From contig NC_090615.1 in assembly GCF_004359215.1 (NCBI RefSeq), positions 8,075,589 through 8,090,591 on the forward strand: a stretch of 15,003 nucleotides of DNA, written 5' to 3'. The stretch is from Bremia lactucae (taxonomy: Eukaryota > Oomycota > Peronosporomycetes > Peronosporales > Peronosporaceae). The notes below the pieces were generated by a model, which was given only the letters and a program-made list of their open reading frames with translations, did not search any database and was not told where the DNA came from. Shown here piece after piece: positions 1 through 8,193 of this stretch. The position numbers and the translations under genes are program-made. Position 1 is the stretch's first letter. Each line of letters begins with the position of its first letter.

Positions 1-293
1 TCACTACGCGTTTCATTACTGTTATCGATGCGCCTGTCGCTAGACGCACCGTCATCCTCGTGGGAGGGATGTCGCGCTTAACATATTTGAGCCTACGACC
101 CTCTAGCGACTGGCGACGAATAAAGTTATTCGACGCTTCACAGTCCACTTGGGCTCTTAGTGACAAATCATTTGTCACTTTGAACTTCAAGGTGATCAGG
201 AATACCTCATCACCAGGTGCAGAGAAACATAATGATTGTGTGTCTGGAGCAACTTTTGTCAAGAGATTTGCAAATTCTCTTGAGGTTGCTGGA
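1..293 (-). pseudogene. Retropepsin-like protease start of element A (partial)
   Basis: In the frame that overlaps the gag stop, the minus strand encodes a stretch reading ...SREFANLLTKVAPDTQ... followed by VDCEASNNF and RRQSLEGRRL. This is the aspartic-protease segment of Ty3/gypsy Pol in these elements. The flap-like part around TRMTVRLATGAS follows before the window ends. The usual catalytic motif is D-x-G-A-S; here it reads D-C-E-A-S, so the glycine next to the catalytic Asp is replaced by Glu, which should disable the enzyme. The frame is +1 relative to gag, and the gag UGA lies at the junction. The same relation is seen in element C. The domain is cut by the window edge. Confidence 0.75.
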
Positions 294-1428
294 TCAGTAG
301 GGCGTTGCGCCCCTACTGACCCCGGCATTTTTATGGCGGTCCACCTCGCTGTTGCGATTTCGCAACAACGGCGGACCCGCGACCGGTGCCCTTTGTAACA
401 ATCCATAAGTACGTTCAGTACCCCTCGGTTCTGGGCGTGGAGCACTACACTCATGAGTGTAGTGACCTAACTTTTGACAGCGATTGCATCTCTGCAATCG
501 CTTATTGCTCGAAAAGCGAGGTCTCTCGCTTTCGACGTAAGAGAGGTCCATGGGTTCTGGACCTCCTAACTCGTGTCGTCTTGGAAGACGATACGATGAC
601 GAACTAGCTTGAGCCTGTCTCAAGCTAAAGTCCTCCTGTTCCGCAACGGATATTGCTTCTTCAAGCGTATCCAGTTCCAAGCGGAACAGGTGGGTCTTTA
701 CGGGACCATCCGTAAGACCTTGCATGAACACCGTAATCAACGTGTGTTCATGAACTGGGTTGTTTGTAATACAACTTGCTAAGAGTCGTATGTGCTGGGC
801 ATATGCGTGAACATCACGCTTGCCTTGCTCGAGTTTCAGAAGCTCTGAACGAGCTCTGAACTCAGCCCTAGGTGGTTCAAATGTCTGTTTGAGCCGGGCT
901 TTAAAGGCCTCAAGCGACCCAAAGACATATGGGTCGCGCAACTTATGGCCCAATGCCCAAATTTTGGCACGACCTGCCAAATCTGATTGAGCGAATGCGA
1001 CTTGTATTTGCTCGTCGACGATGTGACGTGCCCTTATGGCATCGTCCAACTCGACAAACCATCTCAAGAGGGAGTCTTCTTCGACTCCCCTATACTTAGA
1101 GATGTCAATCTTTAAGGTTTCGGGACGACGCGTGTGCGTCATCCCAGGTACAGGGGTCTGTACCTGTTGTAATCTCAACAGTTCTGCCTGTTGAGAGCCT
1201 TGCTGATTCAGCAAGGCTACCTTCTCCTCCATCTCGTCAAGTTCATGTTGTATGAACCTGGCGATGGCTAAATGGAGGGCATCCATGTCTAAATCGGACA
1301 GCATGGCCAAGATGGCATCGTTTCCTACGGTCAACCTCATTCGTTCGACCGCACTCCTTTCTATGTCACTAATTAAAGGAGTAGCTTTCACGCGAAACGT
1401 GATGCGTATTCCCACTATCATCTAACAT
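294..1428 (-). pseudogene. gag: Gag of Ty3/gypsy element A, frameshifted near N-terminus
   Basis: Structural polyprotein that would form the retrotransposon particle and bind genomic RNA. The main open frame (1421-294, 375 residues) has a leucine-rich helical, probably coiled-coil segment at about residues 58-90, a retrotransposon Gag domain at about 105-270 (DSLLRWFVELDDAIRARHIV, FAQSDLAGRAKIWALG, LKLEQGKRDVHAYAQHIRLL), and a CCHC zinc knuckle with C312, C315, H320 and C325. Compared with the copies at 8194 and 13772, the expected start is the ATG at 1426-1428. That frame breaks near 1370, where an extra base beside an otherwise conserved hairpin creates stops; the first residues of the 375-aa frame are therefore out of frame. 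The protein ends ...RGATPY followed by UGA, as in element C. Confidence 0.85.
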
Positions 1429-1463
1429 GTCAATGTTAGATGAAGGAAATGTGGTCTTTGGAC

Positions 1464-1484
1464 GGACTACAAAGTGCTACCAGG
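1464..1484 (-). promoter_or_regulatory. Primer-binding site of element A
   Basis: Directly inside the LTR end (minus strand) is CCTGGTAGCACTTTGTAGTCC. TGG immediately after the LTR is the complement of a tRNA CCA tail. The same sequence follows the LTRs at 8143 and 13721, and a related TTGTTAGCACTTGG follows the second-family LTR at 10879. I did not identify the tRNA. Confidence 0.7.
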
Positions 1485-1783
1485 TGTAAAGGGGCACTAC
1501 GACTTGTACTGCTTCAGTACAAGTCGTAGTGCCCCGTAACATAAAGCGCCTCCTTGCGCACCGCCTGATCGTGTCTTGTAACGATTGGCGAAGTTGTTTT
1601 GAACTTAAAACAACCAGTCAACAGAACTAATATCTTATTGCGTCAATATTACCAAATTTGGGAATATTGGAACTATTAAGTCAGTATCAATAAAATGTAA
1701 TAATTTTGTAGCTATTTAATCTAGGGAATACTATTTATTATTCCTCTTGTAGGAAATGAAATACATGTAAGGGACGTTGCACA
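1485..1783 (-). repeat. 5' LTR of element A (subfamily 1b, about 299 bp)
   Basis: On the minus strand the block starts TGTGCAACG at 1783 and ends TTTACA at 1485, followed by the PBS, so it has the TG...CA form of an LTR. Its body (about 1543-1760) aligns with 5900-6120 on the plus strand, for example CTTAATAGTTCCAATATT and GACACGAT plus GCGGTGCGCAAG. The tail near 1491-1535 is a long perfect hairpin shared in part with the 1a LTRs. The outer boundary at 1783 is inferred from this alignment and the TG, not from a target-site duplication. Confidence 0.7.
1491..1535. repeat. 45-bp perfect hairpin at LTR tail
   Basis: Arms of 21 bp (1491-1511 and 1515-1535) are perfectly complementary around a 3-nt loop CTT. 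The arm reads GGGGCACTACGACTTGTACT plus one G. Outside the arms, TGTAAA and GTAACA continue the symmetry imperfectly. The hairpin sits at the 3' end of the LTR next to the PBS, where retroviral LTRs carry the end recognised by integrase and where RNA structure can act in termination or priming. Function is inferred only from position. Confidence 0.9.
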
Positions 1784-1928
1784 GAACCTCATGATTGTAC
1801 ATAACGCAATAATGTTTATTGATGAATTCTTGAAAAGCAGCCTCAATCAATATGGCAGAGGAAGACTTATCGGCTTAAAATAAGAGTTACTTAGTTCAAT
1901 CGAACTTGATGTATAGGGACTTCAAAAG

Positions 1929-2500
1929 TTCCTCGGCTTAGTGGCGTACTTACATAAGCACTCCCGCAATTATGTCGAAAGTAAATCTTTCTGCTTTGAT
2001 GAAGAAAAATGTGAAGTGGTCATGGAACGCTAAATGCCAGCGTCGCTTTGAGGGTATTAAGCAAAGCTTGATGCAATCGCCAATTCTGGCGATTGCTGAC
2101 CAAGACCGACCATTTCATGTGATCTATGACGCTAGCGATTTTGCAAAAGGCTGTGCGTCAACGCAGTATGACACAGACGGCGCAGAGCGCAAAGTCTGTT
2201 ATCAATCGCGTCAGCTTTAAACAGCTGAATGTAATATCCAGCGCATGACAAGGAACTTCTTGCCATGAAATACGCACTGGCTAAGGTTAGGGTCTATCTC
2301 TTGGGTTTTAGACCGTTCATTGTATACGGACCACGCGTCTTTACGCACGGCCGTAAACAGTCCACACCTCTCGCAAAGAATTGCGAGATGGTTGTATTTC
2401 TTCGTGGAGCATAACTTCTCCGTGAAGCATAAAACCAGGAATACTTAACGTCATCGCTGATACCCTCCGCGCCAGCACGACTTTGAGCCGGCTGCGCTAA
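1929..2500 (+). pseudogene. pol: RT connection and RNase H part of pol (element B)
   Basis: The frame starting at 1929 encodes FLGLVAYLHKHSRNY, the conserved region after the RT palm in Ty3/gypsy pol. It shifts near 1972 into the frame of MKKNVKWSWNAKCQRRFEG, SPILAIADQDRPFHVIYDAS and SRQL (stop at 2218-2220). The YDASD aspartate is the first catalytic residue of RNase H. Further RNase H sequence continues in other frames up to about 2500 (MKYALAK-like, then ADTLRAS-like). The upstream RT palm with the YxDD motif is missing. At least three frame changes make it non-functional. Confidence 0.78.
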
Positions 2501-2539
2501 TCAACAGTGAGCATAAGGCCACTGTTGCAACAAAAAGCA

Positions 2540-3490
2540 ACATTACTTGACGACTTAAAAGAGCCTATTTAACAAGATAAGGCTCTTAAAGGGTTGATGG
2601 ATTACCATAGAAGTCCATCACAACTATCCTTGTAAGGATTGTCGAGATTGTATCGATCCTCAACAGATCGATACACAACGCGCAATGGGTCACGGTATTA
2701 CACAGCCATTGCTGGCGACACACCTCGTGTTGTCACCCCAGCCCATAATGATTTGCGTTTGCCCATAATGATTTGCGTTTACGCATCATGTAAGAGTGCC
2801 ACGACGCACCTATATGTGTACATTGTAGACGTGATAAAAGCTATCTCACCATAAGCCGCGATTTTTACTGTCCACGCTAGTATGAGTTCGCCCGCAAGTA
2901 CATACGTACTTTCGACAGTTTGTCAGCGGGTGAAGCCCGGTACTTCATCCCGTGCTCCATTCCAACCTTTACCTTTTCCGGTGGAGTGCTGGGAGTCCGT
3001 GTACATGGACCTCGTCTTCGGATATCACGAAGACCATCACAAGAATAATTGTATTATTATATTTGTTGATCGTTTCAGCAAGGTGGTACAGCTTGTTGCA
3101 CTCCCGGAGTCACACGATGTTTCGACTCCATGGGTTCCTCCGTGAATTGGTCTCAGATCGAGACCCTAGATTCATGGCGGAATGTTGGCAATCTGTGTTC
3201 ATATCACTTGGAACACAGTTTACAATGTCAACTTCTGACCATCCTGAAACACATGGTCAGACAGAACGTGCAAATTGTATCCTCGAAGAGGTACTTCGTG
3301 GATACGTCCACTCTTTTACGAGCTGGGCCGAGTTCTTAATGATGGTAGAATTACCATCGACAATATAGTGCATGCTTCTACAAAGCACGCACCATTTAAC
3401 GTGAATAGCTTACGCCACCCACGTATACCCACCTTATTTAAGCGTAACTCTTATTCAGGGGGGAGGGACTCGCTCGAGCAAAGAACTTTC
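2540..3490 (+). pseudogene. pol: Integrase zinc-binding and DDE core (element B), frameshifted
   Basis: Integrase joins the element's cDNA ends to the genome. Pieces of the N-terminal region are seen from 2639 (LYRSSTDRYTTRNGS, IAGDTPRVV), then a degraded zinc-binding part ending CQRVKP near 2935. The catalytic core follows: the first Asp is in MDLVFG (codon 3008-3010); after a deletion and frameshift near 3110-3125 the second Asp is in SDRDPRF (3156-3158) and the Glu in QTERAN (3264-3266), exactly 35 residues later. So the D and D35E residues are still readable, but in two frames. The sequence continues to VHASTKHAPFNVNSLRHPR near 3420. The core motif makes the family call strong; the gene itself is dead. 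Confidence 0.85.
2741..2780 (+). repeat. Exact 20-bp tandem duplication inside integrase pseudogene
   Basis: GCCCATAATGATTTGCGTTT occurs twice back to back (2741-2760 and 2761-2780). It lies in the integrase N-terminal region and shifts the frame, so it is probably a late replication-slippage scar. Confidence 0.95.
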
Positions 3491-4250
3491 TAGCTCTTGC
3501 TCACCACGCATTGACCCTACGGTCAATGTGAAGGATACCGATGTTGATTTAATCAACATTGAAGTGGACAAATCAGTATTGGCAACTATGCTATCACTGA
3601 CTTTAATAACGATGCTGAAAGACTCGGCATCTTAAACAATAATATTAAATAAGAGCAAAAATGCTCTCACTAATGAGGAGAATGACATCCCCGCAGGGCG
3701 TATCGGTCGCACTGAAGACAAAAACAAACCCAAGTCAGCAGGTGATTTCGTGCTGGCTAGAGAAGCAGTCGTCCGTTTCGTACAGAATTCCATCGCTGAT
3801 GCGGTGGACCGACAGAAACGAAACTCTGTCAAAAATGGAAGAGTAAAACATACTTTCATTTAAAATTAATGATCTAGTCCTACATGTCTACGGTAAACCC
3901 ACCAAAGCACGTAGTGACGAATGTAGGAAATTAATAAGTTACTGTTCAGGTATATCGGCCCGTTTCGTGTACTAAATCGCCAAGGCAATGCGTACACGAT
4001 CGAGCTGCCTCGTAGTATGCGTATGCATCCTACATTTTATGTTAGGTGTCTCCGCCGTAACATCATTATGAGGCTTCTTCCGATTTCAGATTACACCGGA
4101 ACAGTCAAGGGCATCCGCCAAAGCCTGATGGTTCCGAGCCATAAGCCTTATTGTATCAAAACAAAGTCTGATTCTCTAAAACCAGACGATCCTCTTTCCT
4201 CGAAGAAATAGATTTTCTGAGAAGCTGTCACTAGCTCGTTATGAAGGGAC
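3491..4250 (+). pseudogene. pol: Integrase C-terminal region with GPY/F motif (element B)
   Basis: A linker with several stops is followed by a readable segment at about 3737-3860 (SAGDFVLAREAVVRFVQNSI and AVDRQKRN). From 3951 the frame YIGPFRVLNRQGNAYTIELP carries the GPY/F motif (GPF at 3957-3965), typical of integrases of chromovirus-type Ty3/gypsy elements. The same frame stays open to 4211, with RMHPTFYVRCLRR. The family assignment is firm; the reading frame is broken between 3860 and 3950. Confidence 0.78.
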
Positions 4251-4254
4251 TAAC

Positions 4255-4751
4255 ATGTCCTTGCGTTTGCCAATTCATCAGTCGCAACTTGCGCGCAATT
4301 TCTCAACTGTTGACGAGAAACATAATCGACCTTCACCCCAATTCGCGGCAACGAGATCGCTCGTGATCAATGTCCTCCCTCAATTAATGAAGGGTGCGAT
4401 TCAAATCACGATATTGATTCGGGTTCGTCGATTGAGGCGAACCCGATTTCTCCCCCCTCCGCATTCATTGACGGATTCGAGTGGTGAAAAGCGTTTTCTT
4501 GTTGAGCGCTTCTACTACCACTGTGAGGAAAAGGGACTTAAACGAGTTACCTCGTTGGTCTGCAAGGTTATCTACCTTCGCATGATATCTGGGAACCTCT
4601 TATTCAACTGGTGATGGACGTTCCGTGTCTCATTCGACAGTACTACGAGACCCACCCTCCTCGACAGAGAATTAATCAGAGAACAAGCGCTTCCCGCTCT
4701 CGTATTCGGTTTGGAGGTTCTCAATTCCTTCGCGCATCTTACAAGGGATGA
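4255..4751 (+). pseudogene. pol: C-terminal chromodomain of pol (element B), one frameshift
   Basis: In the frame open from 4255, GEKRFLVERFYYHCEEKG begins a chromodomain at about 4480. After a shift near 4545, the frame starting CTC at 4551 continues LVGLQGYLPSHDIWEP, matching the W/L-x-GY-xPS-x-D-x-WEP core of the fold, and closes at TGA 4749-4751 after RASYKG. Chromodomains at the integrase C-terminus steer insertion to marked chromatin in chromoviruses. An aromatic-cage position looks degraded (Trp before the GY motif replaced by Leu). The pol end overlaps the antisense open frame described at 4572-5387. Confidence 0.78.
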
Positions 4752-5387
4752 GCGTCCCTCAACAAGGATCATTAAGGGAGTATGCCTCCTTAGGGGCATA
4801 AGCTGCATCCCCAAAACAACATGGGCATGAGTTACCCCACGAGAGGCAAGGTAACCCAGCCTCTCTAGACAAACGGTAAAGCTTGTAGCGTCAATATGTG
4901 TTTTGAGCCGTTCACGGAAAGTATCCAATTTGTCAAGCCAGATCTCGCGGCCTACGCTTTTCACATTCTGTACAAATGTTTCCCAAGCTTGGAACAAAGG
5001 AGTGACATCCTTTGCCTGCTTACAAGTGTACCACCAATGCCACAAAAAGGCATCGGTGAAGAGTTCCGTTTTGTCCTCATCAGGCTTGTAAAGCTTGGAT
5101 AAGTTGAACGACGGAATATGATACCGATCGTTGGACATACCAGACCGAGGAGTTAAATTACCCTTAGAAGGCAACCAAGGCTTCTTTTCGGGAGCAAATA
5201 GCAACGTATTGCGGTCCCTGTCCCGTTGGAACATGTTAACGTTAACTCTAACATTGCTCCCGGAGCGATCACTAAAATCACTCTGTTCCTGGTACTGCAA
5301 ATTAGCACCACCAGTAGCATTCTGGCCGAAGTGACCGATCACTTCGTTCCTGGTGATGCCTACTGACATCACCAGAGTGGTCGTCAT
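4572..5387 (-). CDS. Unrecognised antisense ORF downstream of pol
   Basis: A 271-residue open frame begins at ATG 5387 on the strand opposite to pol. Residues 1 to about 212 lie past the pol stop; the rest is antisense to the pol C-terminus and is probably incidental. I do not recognise the family. The first half is polar and rich in Asn, Arg and Asp; the middle holds KPWLPSKGNLTPRSGMSNDR, KPDEDKTELFTDAFLWHWWY and TFVQNVKSVGREIWLDKLDT, which look like a folded, helical, Trp-rich domain. There is no zinc knuckle, signal peptide or membrane segment. An in-frame TAA stands directly before the ATG, and a second open stretch lies upstream at 5393-5755. It may be an accessory antisense gene of element B, or the Gag-like 5' ORF of another minus-strand element. 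Confidence 0.45.
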   Translation of the reverse strand: MTTTLVMSVGITRNEVIGHFGQNATGGANLQYQEQSDFSDRSGSNVRVNVNMFQRDRDRNTLLFAPEKKPWLPSKGNLTPRSGMSNDRYHIPSFNLSKLYKPDEDKTELFTDAFLWHWWYTCKQAKDVTPLFQAWETFVQNVKSVGREIWLDKLDTFRERLKTHIDATSFTVCLERLGYLASRGVTHAHVVLGMQLMPLRRHTPLMILVEGRSSLVRCAKELRTSKPNTRAGSACSLINSLSRRVGLVVLSNETRNVHHQLNKRFPDIMRR

Positions 5388-5392
5388 TTAGA

Positions 5393-5755
5393 CAGTCATT
5401 ATAAGATGTCATTACAAGGTGACTCCGCGCTAAAAGGGTTTGACGAAGCGTCAAACAACTCCGTCATCACCTCTTTGGTTGTCATGTGAGGACTCGAAGG
5501 TTTCACATACATGGATCCGATTGGTCCGGAGGCCTTAACAGTTTTCATCGAGTCGGGCGATCACGCCAACTCGGCCCAGTCGCCTACCACGGGAGTAGCA
5601 GGTGACTTATACCAGTCACCTCCAATTGGAGTAGGAGGTGACTTCTTCCCCGCAATAGACGCATGAGCGTCTACGACAGCTGCACTGACCCGTGCAGCTG
5701 CCAGCTTTGCGGCCTCACGGGCTACGCGCACGGACTTATTTGTCGTCATGCGCAA
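5393..5755 (-). pseudogene. Unrecognised Ala- and Pro-rich ORF, interrupted by a stop
   Basis: From ATG 5755 the frame gives 64 residues: an Arg/Lys/Ala-rich start (AREAAKLAAARVSAAVVDAH), then a short repeat of the form P-x-TP-x-x-GDW (PPTPIGGDWYKSPATPVVGD). TGA at 5561-5563 breaks it, but the same frame reads on through SMKTVKASGPIGS and HMTTKEVMTELFDASSNPF to tandem stops near 5393. With one stop removed it would be about 120 residues, upstream of and in a different frame from the ORF at 5387. The two may once have been one gene. No function can be assigned. Confidence 0.4.
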
Positions 5756-5883
5756 ACGAATTGGTTTCTAAACAAAAATTAATAATGCGTTAAAATTGGA
5801 ATTTTAATTGAAAACCGATGTAGAGTGACATAGAAATACTATTATGTCACTCCGCATCAGTCACTATAGTGAATGTTGGTTAA

Positions 5884-6125
5884 GGGAACGGGGTGCTCCG
5901 TTACATAAGTACTTTTTCCTAAAAGAATAATAATTAATATTATGTTCTATGAATTAGCAAAGAAGTACAAATAATTGTCTTACTTAATTTCTTAGCTTAA
6001 TAGTTCCAATATTATTAAACTTGGTAATATTGATGCGATAAGACATTAGTTCTACTCATTGGTTGATTTGCCGCCAATCTTCCCAAGACACGATTGGGCG
6101 GTGCGGTGCGCAAGTAATCGCCATT
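5884..6125 (+). repeat. LTR-like block, subfamily 1b, incomplete 3' end
   Basis: Starts near GGGAACGGGGTGCTCCGTTACA (a decayed TGTAACGGGG...) and aligns along its length with the minus-strand LTR at 1783-1543: TAATAGTTCCAATATT, GGTAATATTGATGCGATAAG, ACACGATTGGGCGGTGCGG and GTGCGCAAG. Its position after pol and the antisense ORFs fits a 3' LTR of element B. The expected tail is missing or replaced by the inverted LTR at 6126. The preceding TTAAGGGAACGGGG is purine-rich and could contain a polypurine tract. Confidence 0.6.
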
Positions 6126-6574
6126 TGTAACGGGGCACTACGACTTGTACTGTTTCAGTACAAGTCCACTTCACACTGCTTCAGTTGTGAGTGGTGCCTT
6201 TCGTCAGGTGACGTACACTGTACGTGCAGAGTAAGACTTCTTTTAAGACAAGTTAACTTAAGAGGGTAAAATGAAAACTGTATTAATATAGTTAAGTGTC
6301 TCTTAATCTATCTTTGTAAATGCTTAACTATAACCTAATACTAAACATGTAAATGAATTCTTATCTCTATCTTATCTTGTATCTCTCTTTGATTACTTCT
6401 ACAGCTGATTAGTCTGCGGAATAAATAGATATAATGGCGTATACCTATTTATGGATAATAATTCAGGATATTACTATATAAAGTAATATCCTCCAAATAT
6501 TATCTACCTTTTAGATAATATATTAATTGACAACCTTTAAGTGTTAATTTCATGTAACGATACACCCCGTTACA
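6126..6574 (-). repeat. Solo LTR (subfamily 1a) with 5-bp target-site duplication
   Basis: The 449-bp block is the inverted counterpart of the LTR at 13277-13721: on the plus strand it runs from TGTAACGGGGCACTAC to ATACACCCCGTTACA. CCATT occurs directly before (6121-6125) and directly after (6575-6579), the expected 5-bp duplication for a Ty3/gypsy insertion. No PBS or gag flanks it, so it is a solo LTR left by recombination between two LTRs. The left junction also continues the alignment to the 1b LTR tail, which leaves a second reading open. Confidence 0.82.
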
Positions 6575-6579
6575 CCATT

Positions 6580-7490
6580 CATAGTTAGTTAATAATAAAA
6601 AAGGGAACTAATACAGCCACACACATCTTAGGTATTGCCACCCCCCCTGTTTTAAATAAATAAAAACTACAAGATAAAATGACAGCATAAAACATTTTTT
6701 TATTCCGCTATATTAACAATTATTCCTTTAGAGTCGTCGTTAGAATTTGGTACACCCCCTAAATTACATTTGGGAACCAATTTAGCCACATCCCTTAATT
6801 ATTTCCCTCTGTATTTATGGGAACAGTGTAATGCAGCCGCTTGTTGATTACTAGAATATAAATTGAGAAACTTCATGAGCTCGAAAGGCCTGCAAAAAGA
6901 CCTAGCAACATTTGCGTAGTTGCTTTTTCAACAAAGAAAATTACGAGCGAAAGCCGACAAAACTGACACATAAGAAAATTGTGGCTTGCTAGAGCTCATG
7001 GTGAGTTTCAGAAAAAGAGCACTAAGATTCGCCTAGTTACTTGGTAATCATGCAATCCCGCAGAATTTGGTAGAATTAAAGTTTAATAAAAATCATCCTT
7101 AGCTTGACCACCAAAGACTAGTCAATATGCATGCGCAAGAGCGCACCTCAGACCCTTGTCGATGATTCCAACTCAACTTCTTCCTCGTGCTCGATTGCTG
7201 CTTTTTCTTTTCGCTTTTTTATGACTTGCCAGTAAAGTGCGGGTGCTCTTGGCTTTTTCTCACCTATTAAAACAGTTCATTCAAGCCAAACGAAAACACG
7301 GTTTCTGATGTGCCCAGGGGCAGTCGCACCCAGTACACTACTCTCATGTAGATAATCAGTGTGTGTGGATATAGCGATTTCCTCAATGAAATTTTGGAGC
7401 TACAAATACGATCTAAATACGAGTCTAAAAGAATAACTATTGATTTTTGGATGCATCGAAATGACCCATTGTGAAATTATTTTATATGAC
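6580..7490. other. AT-rich DNA without a recognisable gene
   Basis: No convincing coding region. There are two similar short blocks, GGGAACTAATACAGCCACA (from 6604) and GGGAACCAATTTAGCCACA (from about 6774), with a weaker third near 6829. CATGAGCTC and GAGCTCATG form a 9-bp inverted pair more than 100 bp apart (about 6874 and 6993). A short open stretch lies on the minus strand at 7148-7276. The dense short hairpins seen in the surrounding retroelements are largely absent. Confidence 0.6.
7148..7276 (-). pseudogene. Possible protein remnant, Lys/Glu-rich
   Basis: An open stretch of 42 codons on the minus strand without its own ATG reads GEKKPRAPALYWQVIKKRKE followed by KAAIEHEEEVELESSTRV and TGA at 7148-7150. 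The charge pattern and amphipathic helix look more like coding sequence than its surroundings. TTTTAATAG just upstream could be a splice acceptor, so it might be a last exon or a transposase tail. I do not recognise a family, and chance is possible. Confidence 0.25.
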
Positions 7491-7561
7491 GTTTTTATTC
7501 AATACAGACGGTGGCGATACCAAAAGGGGTGTGCTGCTATGGGCTGCTATGGCGGCTCCCT

Positions 7562-7723
7562 ATAATAAAGTCAGTAGTAGATAGAGGATCGTTACGTAGG
7601 AACTTATATATTAATACAGATTTTGTTTTCTCTATTGTAAAGCCTTAGAATAAACCTTTGGTAGCTAAGGCTTCTTAGCTATCTGTAATCTTCGTCTGCA
7701 CGTCAGTGCACGTGAAGTATTCG
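7562..7723 (-). repeat. Old interspersed repeat, left copy (inverted to 12761-12891)
   Basis: The reverse complement of this block aligns with 12761-12891: CGAATACTTCACGT, TAGCTAC followed by AAAGGT, CTTAGAAGGCT-like sequence, AAGTTCCTACGT and TATCTACTACTGACTTTA. Similarity seems to continue to an ACACCCC-rich end (about 7531 here, about 13085 in the other copy). This is probably an LTR or terminal block of another transposable element; its borders are not clear. Confidence 0.55.
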
Positions 7724-7735
7724 AGGCGCTTCACC

Positions 7736-8143
7736 TCTAACGGGGTGTATCGTTGCATGAAATTAACACTTAAAGTTTGTTAATTAATATGTTATCTAAA
7801 AGAAAGAGAATATTTAGAGAATATTACGTTACATGGTACATATAGGCCATTATATCTACTTGCTCCGCAGTACTAGACGCGCACAAAAAGAGAGAGACAG
7901 ATATGACTTTATCACATATTTTGTATAGTATATAATTAAGTCAGTATAAAATAGATAAAAAACAGAAGATTTTATTTGTGTTAAATACCATTTACTTTTA
8001 ACCGTCTTGAAAGCAAGTATTTTAAAGAGAGTCTTCCTCTGCTTGTGCTAGTGTTGGTTAAGTGACGTGAAGCACCACTCGCACTGAAGCAGTGCGAAGT
8101 CGACTTGTACTGAATCAGTATAAGTCGGCAGTGCCCCGTTACA
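7736..8143 (+). repeat. LTR (subfamily 1a) of truncated element D
   Basis: Matches the LTR at 13277-13721 from (T)CTAACGGGGTGTATCGTTGC to GTGCCCCGTTACA, with divergence and small indels (408 versus 445 bp). The first dinucleotide is TC instead of TG, which would block integrase processing. It contains the palindromic blocks near 8085-8130 (CACTGAAGCAGTG and the ACTTGTACTGAATCAGTATAAGT pair). PBS and gag follow, so it is a 5' LTR. Confidence 0.82.
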
Positions 8144-8165
8144 CTTGGTAGCACTTTGTAGTCCG
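8144..8165 (+). promoter_or_regulatory. Primer-binding site of element D
   Basis: CTTGGTAGCACTTTGTAGTCC follows the LTR end directly; it is the same as in elements A and C except for the second base. Confidence 0.65.
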
Positions 8166-8193
8166 TCCAAGGACCACAGTTCTATCATCTAAC

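Larger units (their letters stand above)
1..1783 (-). mobile_element. Ty3/gypsy element A, 5' half, truncated by window edge
   Basis: Read on the minus strand, this stretch runs LTR (1783-1485), primer-binding site, gag (1428-294) and the start of protease (293-1), the normal 5' order of a Ty3/gypsy retrotransposon. Pol and the 3' LTR would lie left of the window. Gag is close to that of element C at the other end of the window, but the LTR belongs to a different subfamily: it shares the tail and PBS but has a different, shorter body of about 299 bp. A frameshift near the gag start and a protease active-site change make it non-autonomous. Confidence 0.88.
1784..6125 (+). mobile_element. Ty3/gypsy element B, pol and 3' end, decayed
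   Basis: A plus-strand chromovirus-type pol (end of RT, RNase H, integrase, chromodomain) spans about 1929-4751. It is followed by roughly 1 kb with antisense open stretches and an LTR-like block at 5884-6125. The 5' half (LTR, gag, protease, most of RT) is absent: the pol begins right behind the LTR of element A, head to head. Many frameshifts and stops show that it is old. It is not established that all the DNA between the pol stop and 5884 belongs to the same insertion. Confidence 0.75.

Noticed and set aside
60..607. Plus-strand open stretches of 112 and 73 codons
   Set aside because: They lie antisense to the protease and gag of element A, and the minus-strand product is clearly recognised.
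1491..1535. Rho-independent terminator
   Set aside because: No following T run, and the context is a eukaryotic LTR.
2639..2854. 71-codon frame as an independent small gene
   Set aside because: It is the integrase N-terminal region of element B, extended out of frame by the 20-bp duplication.
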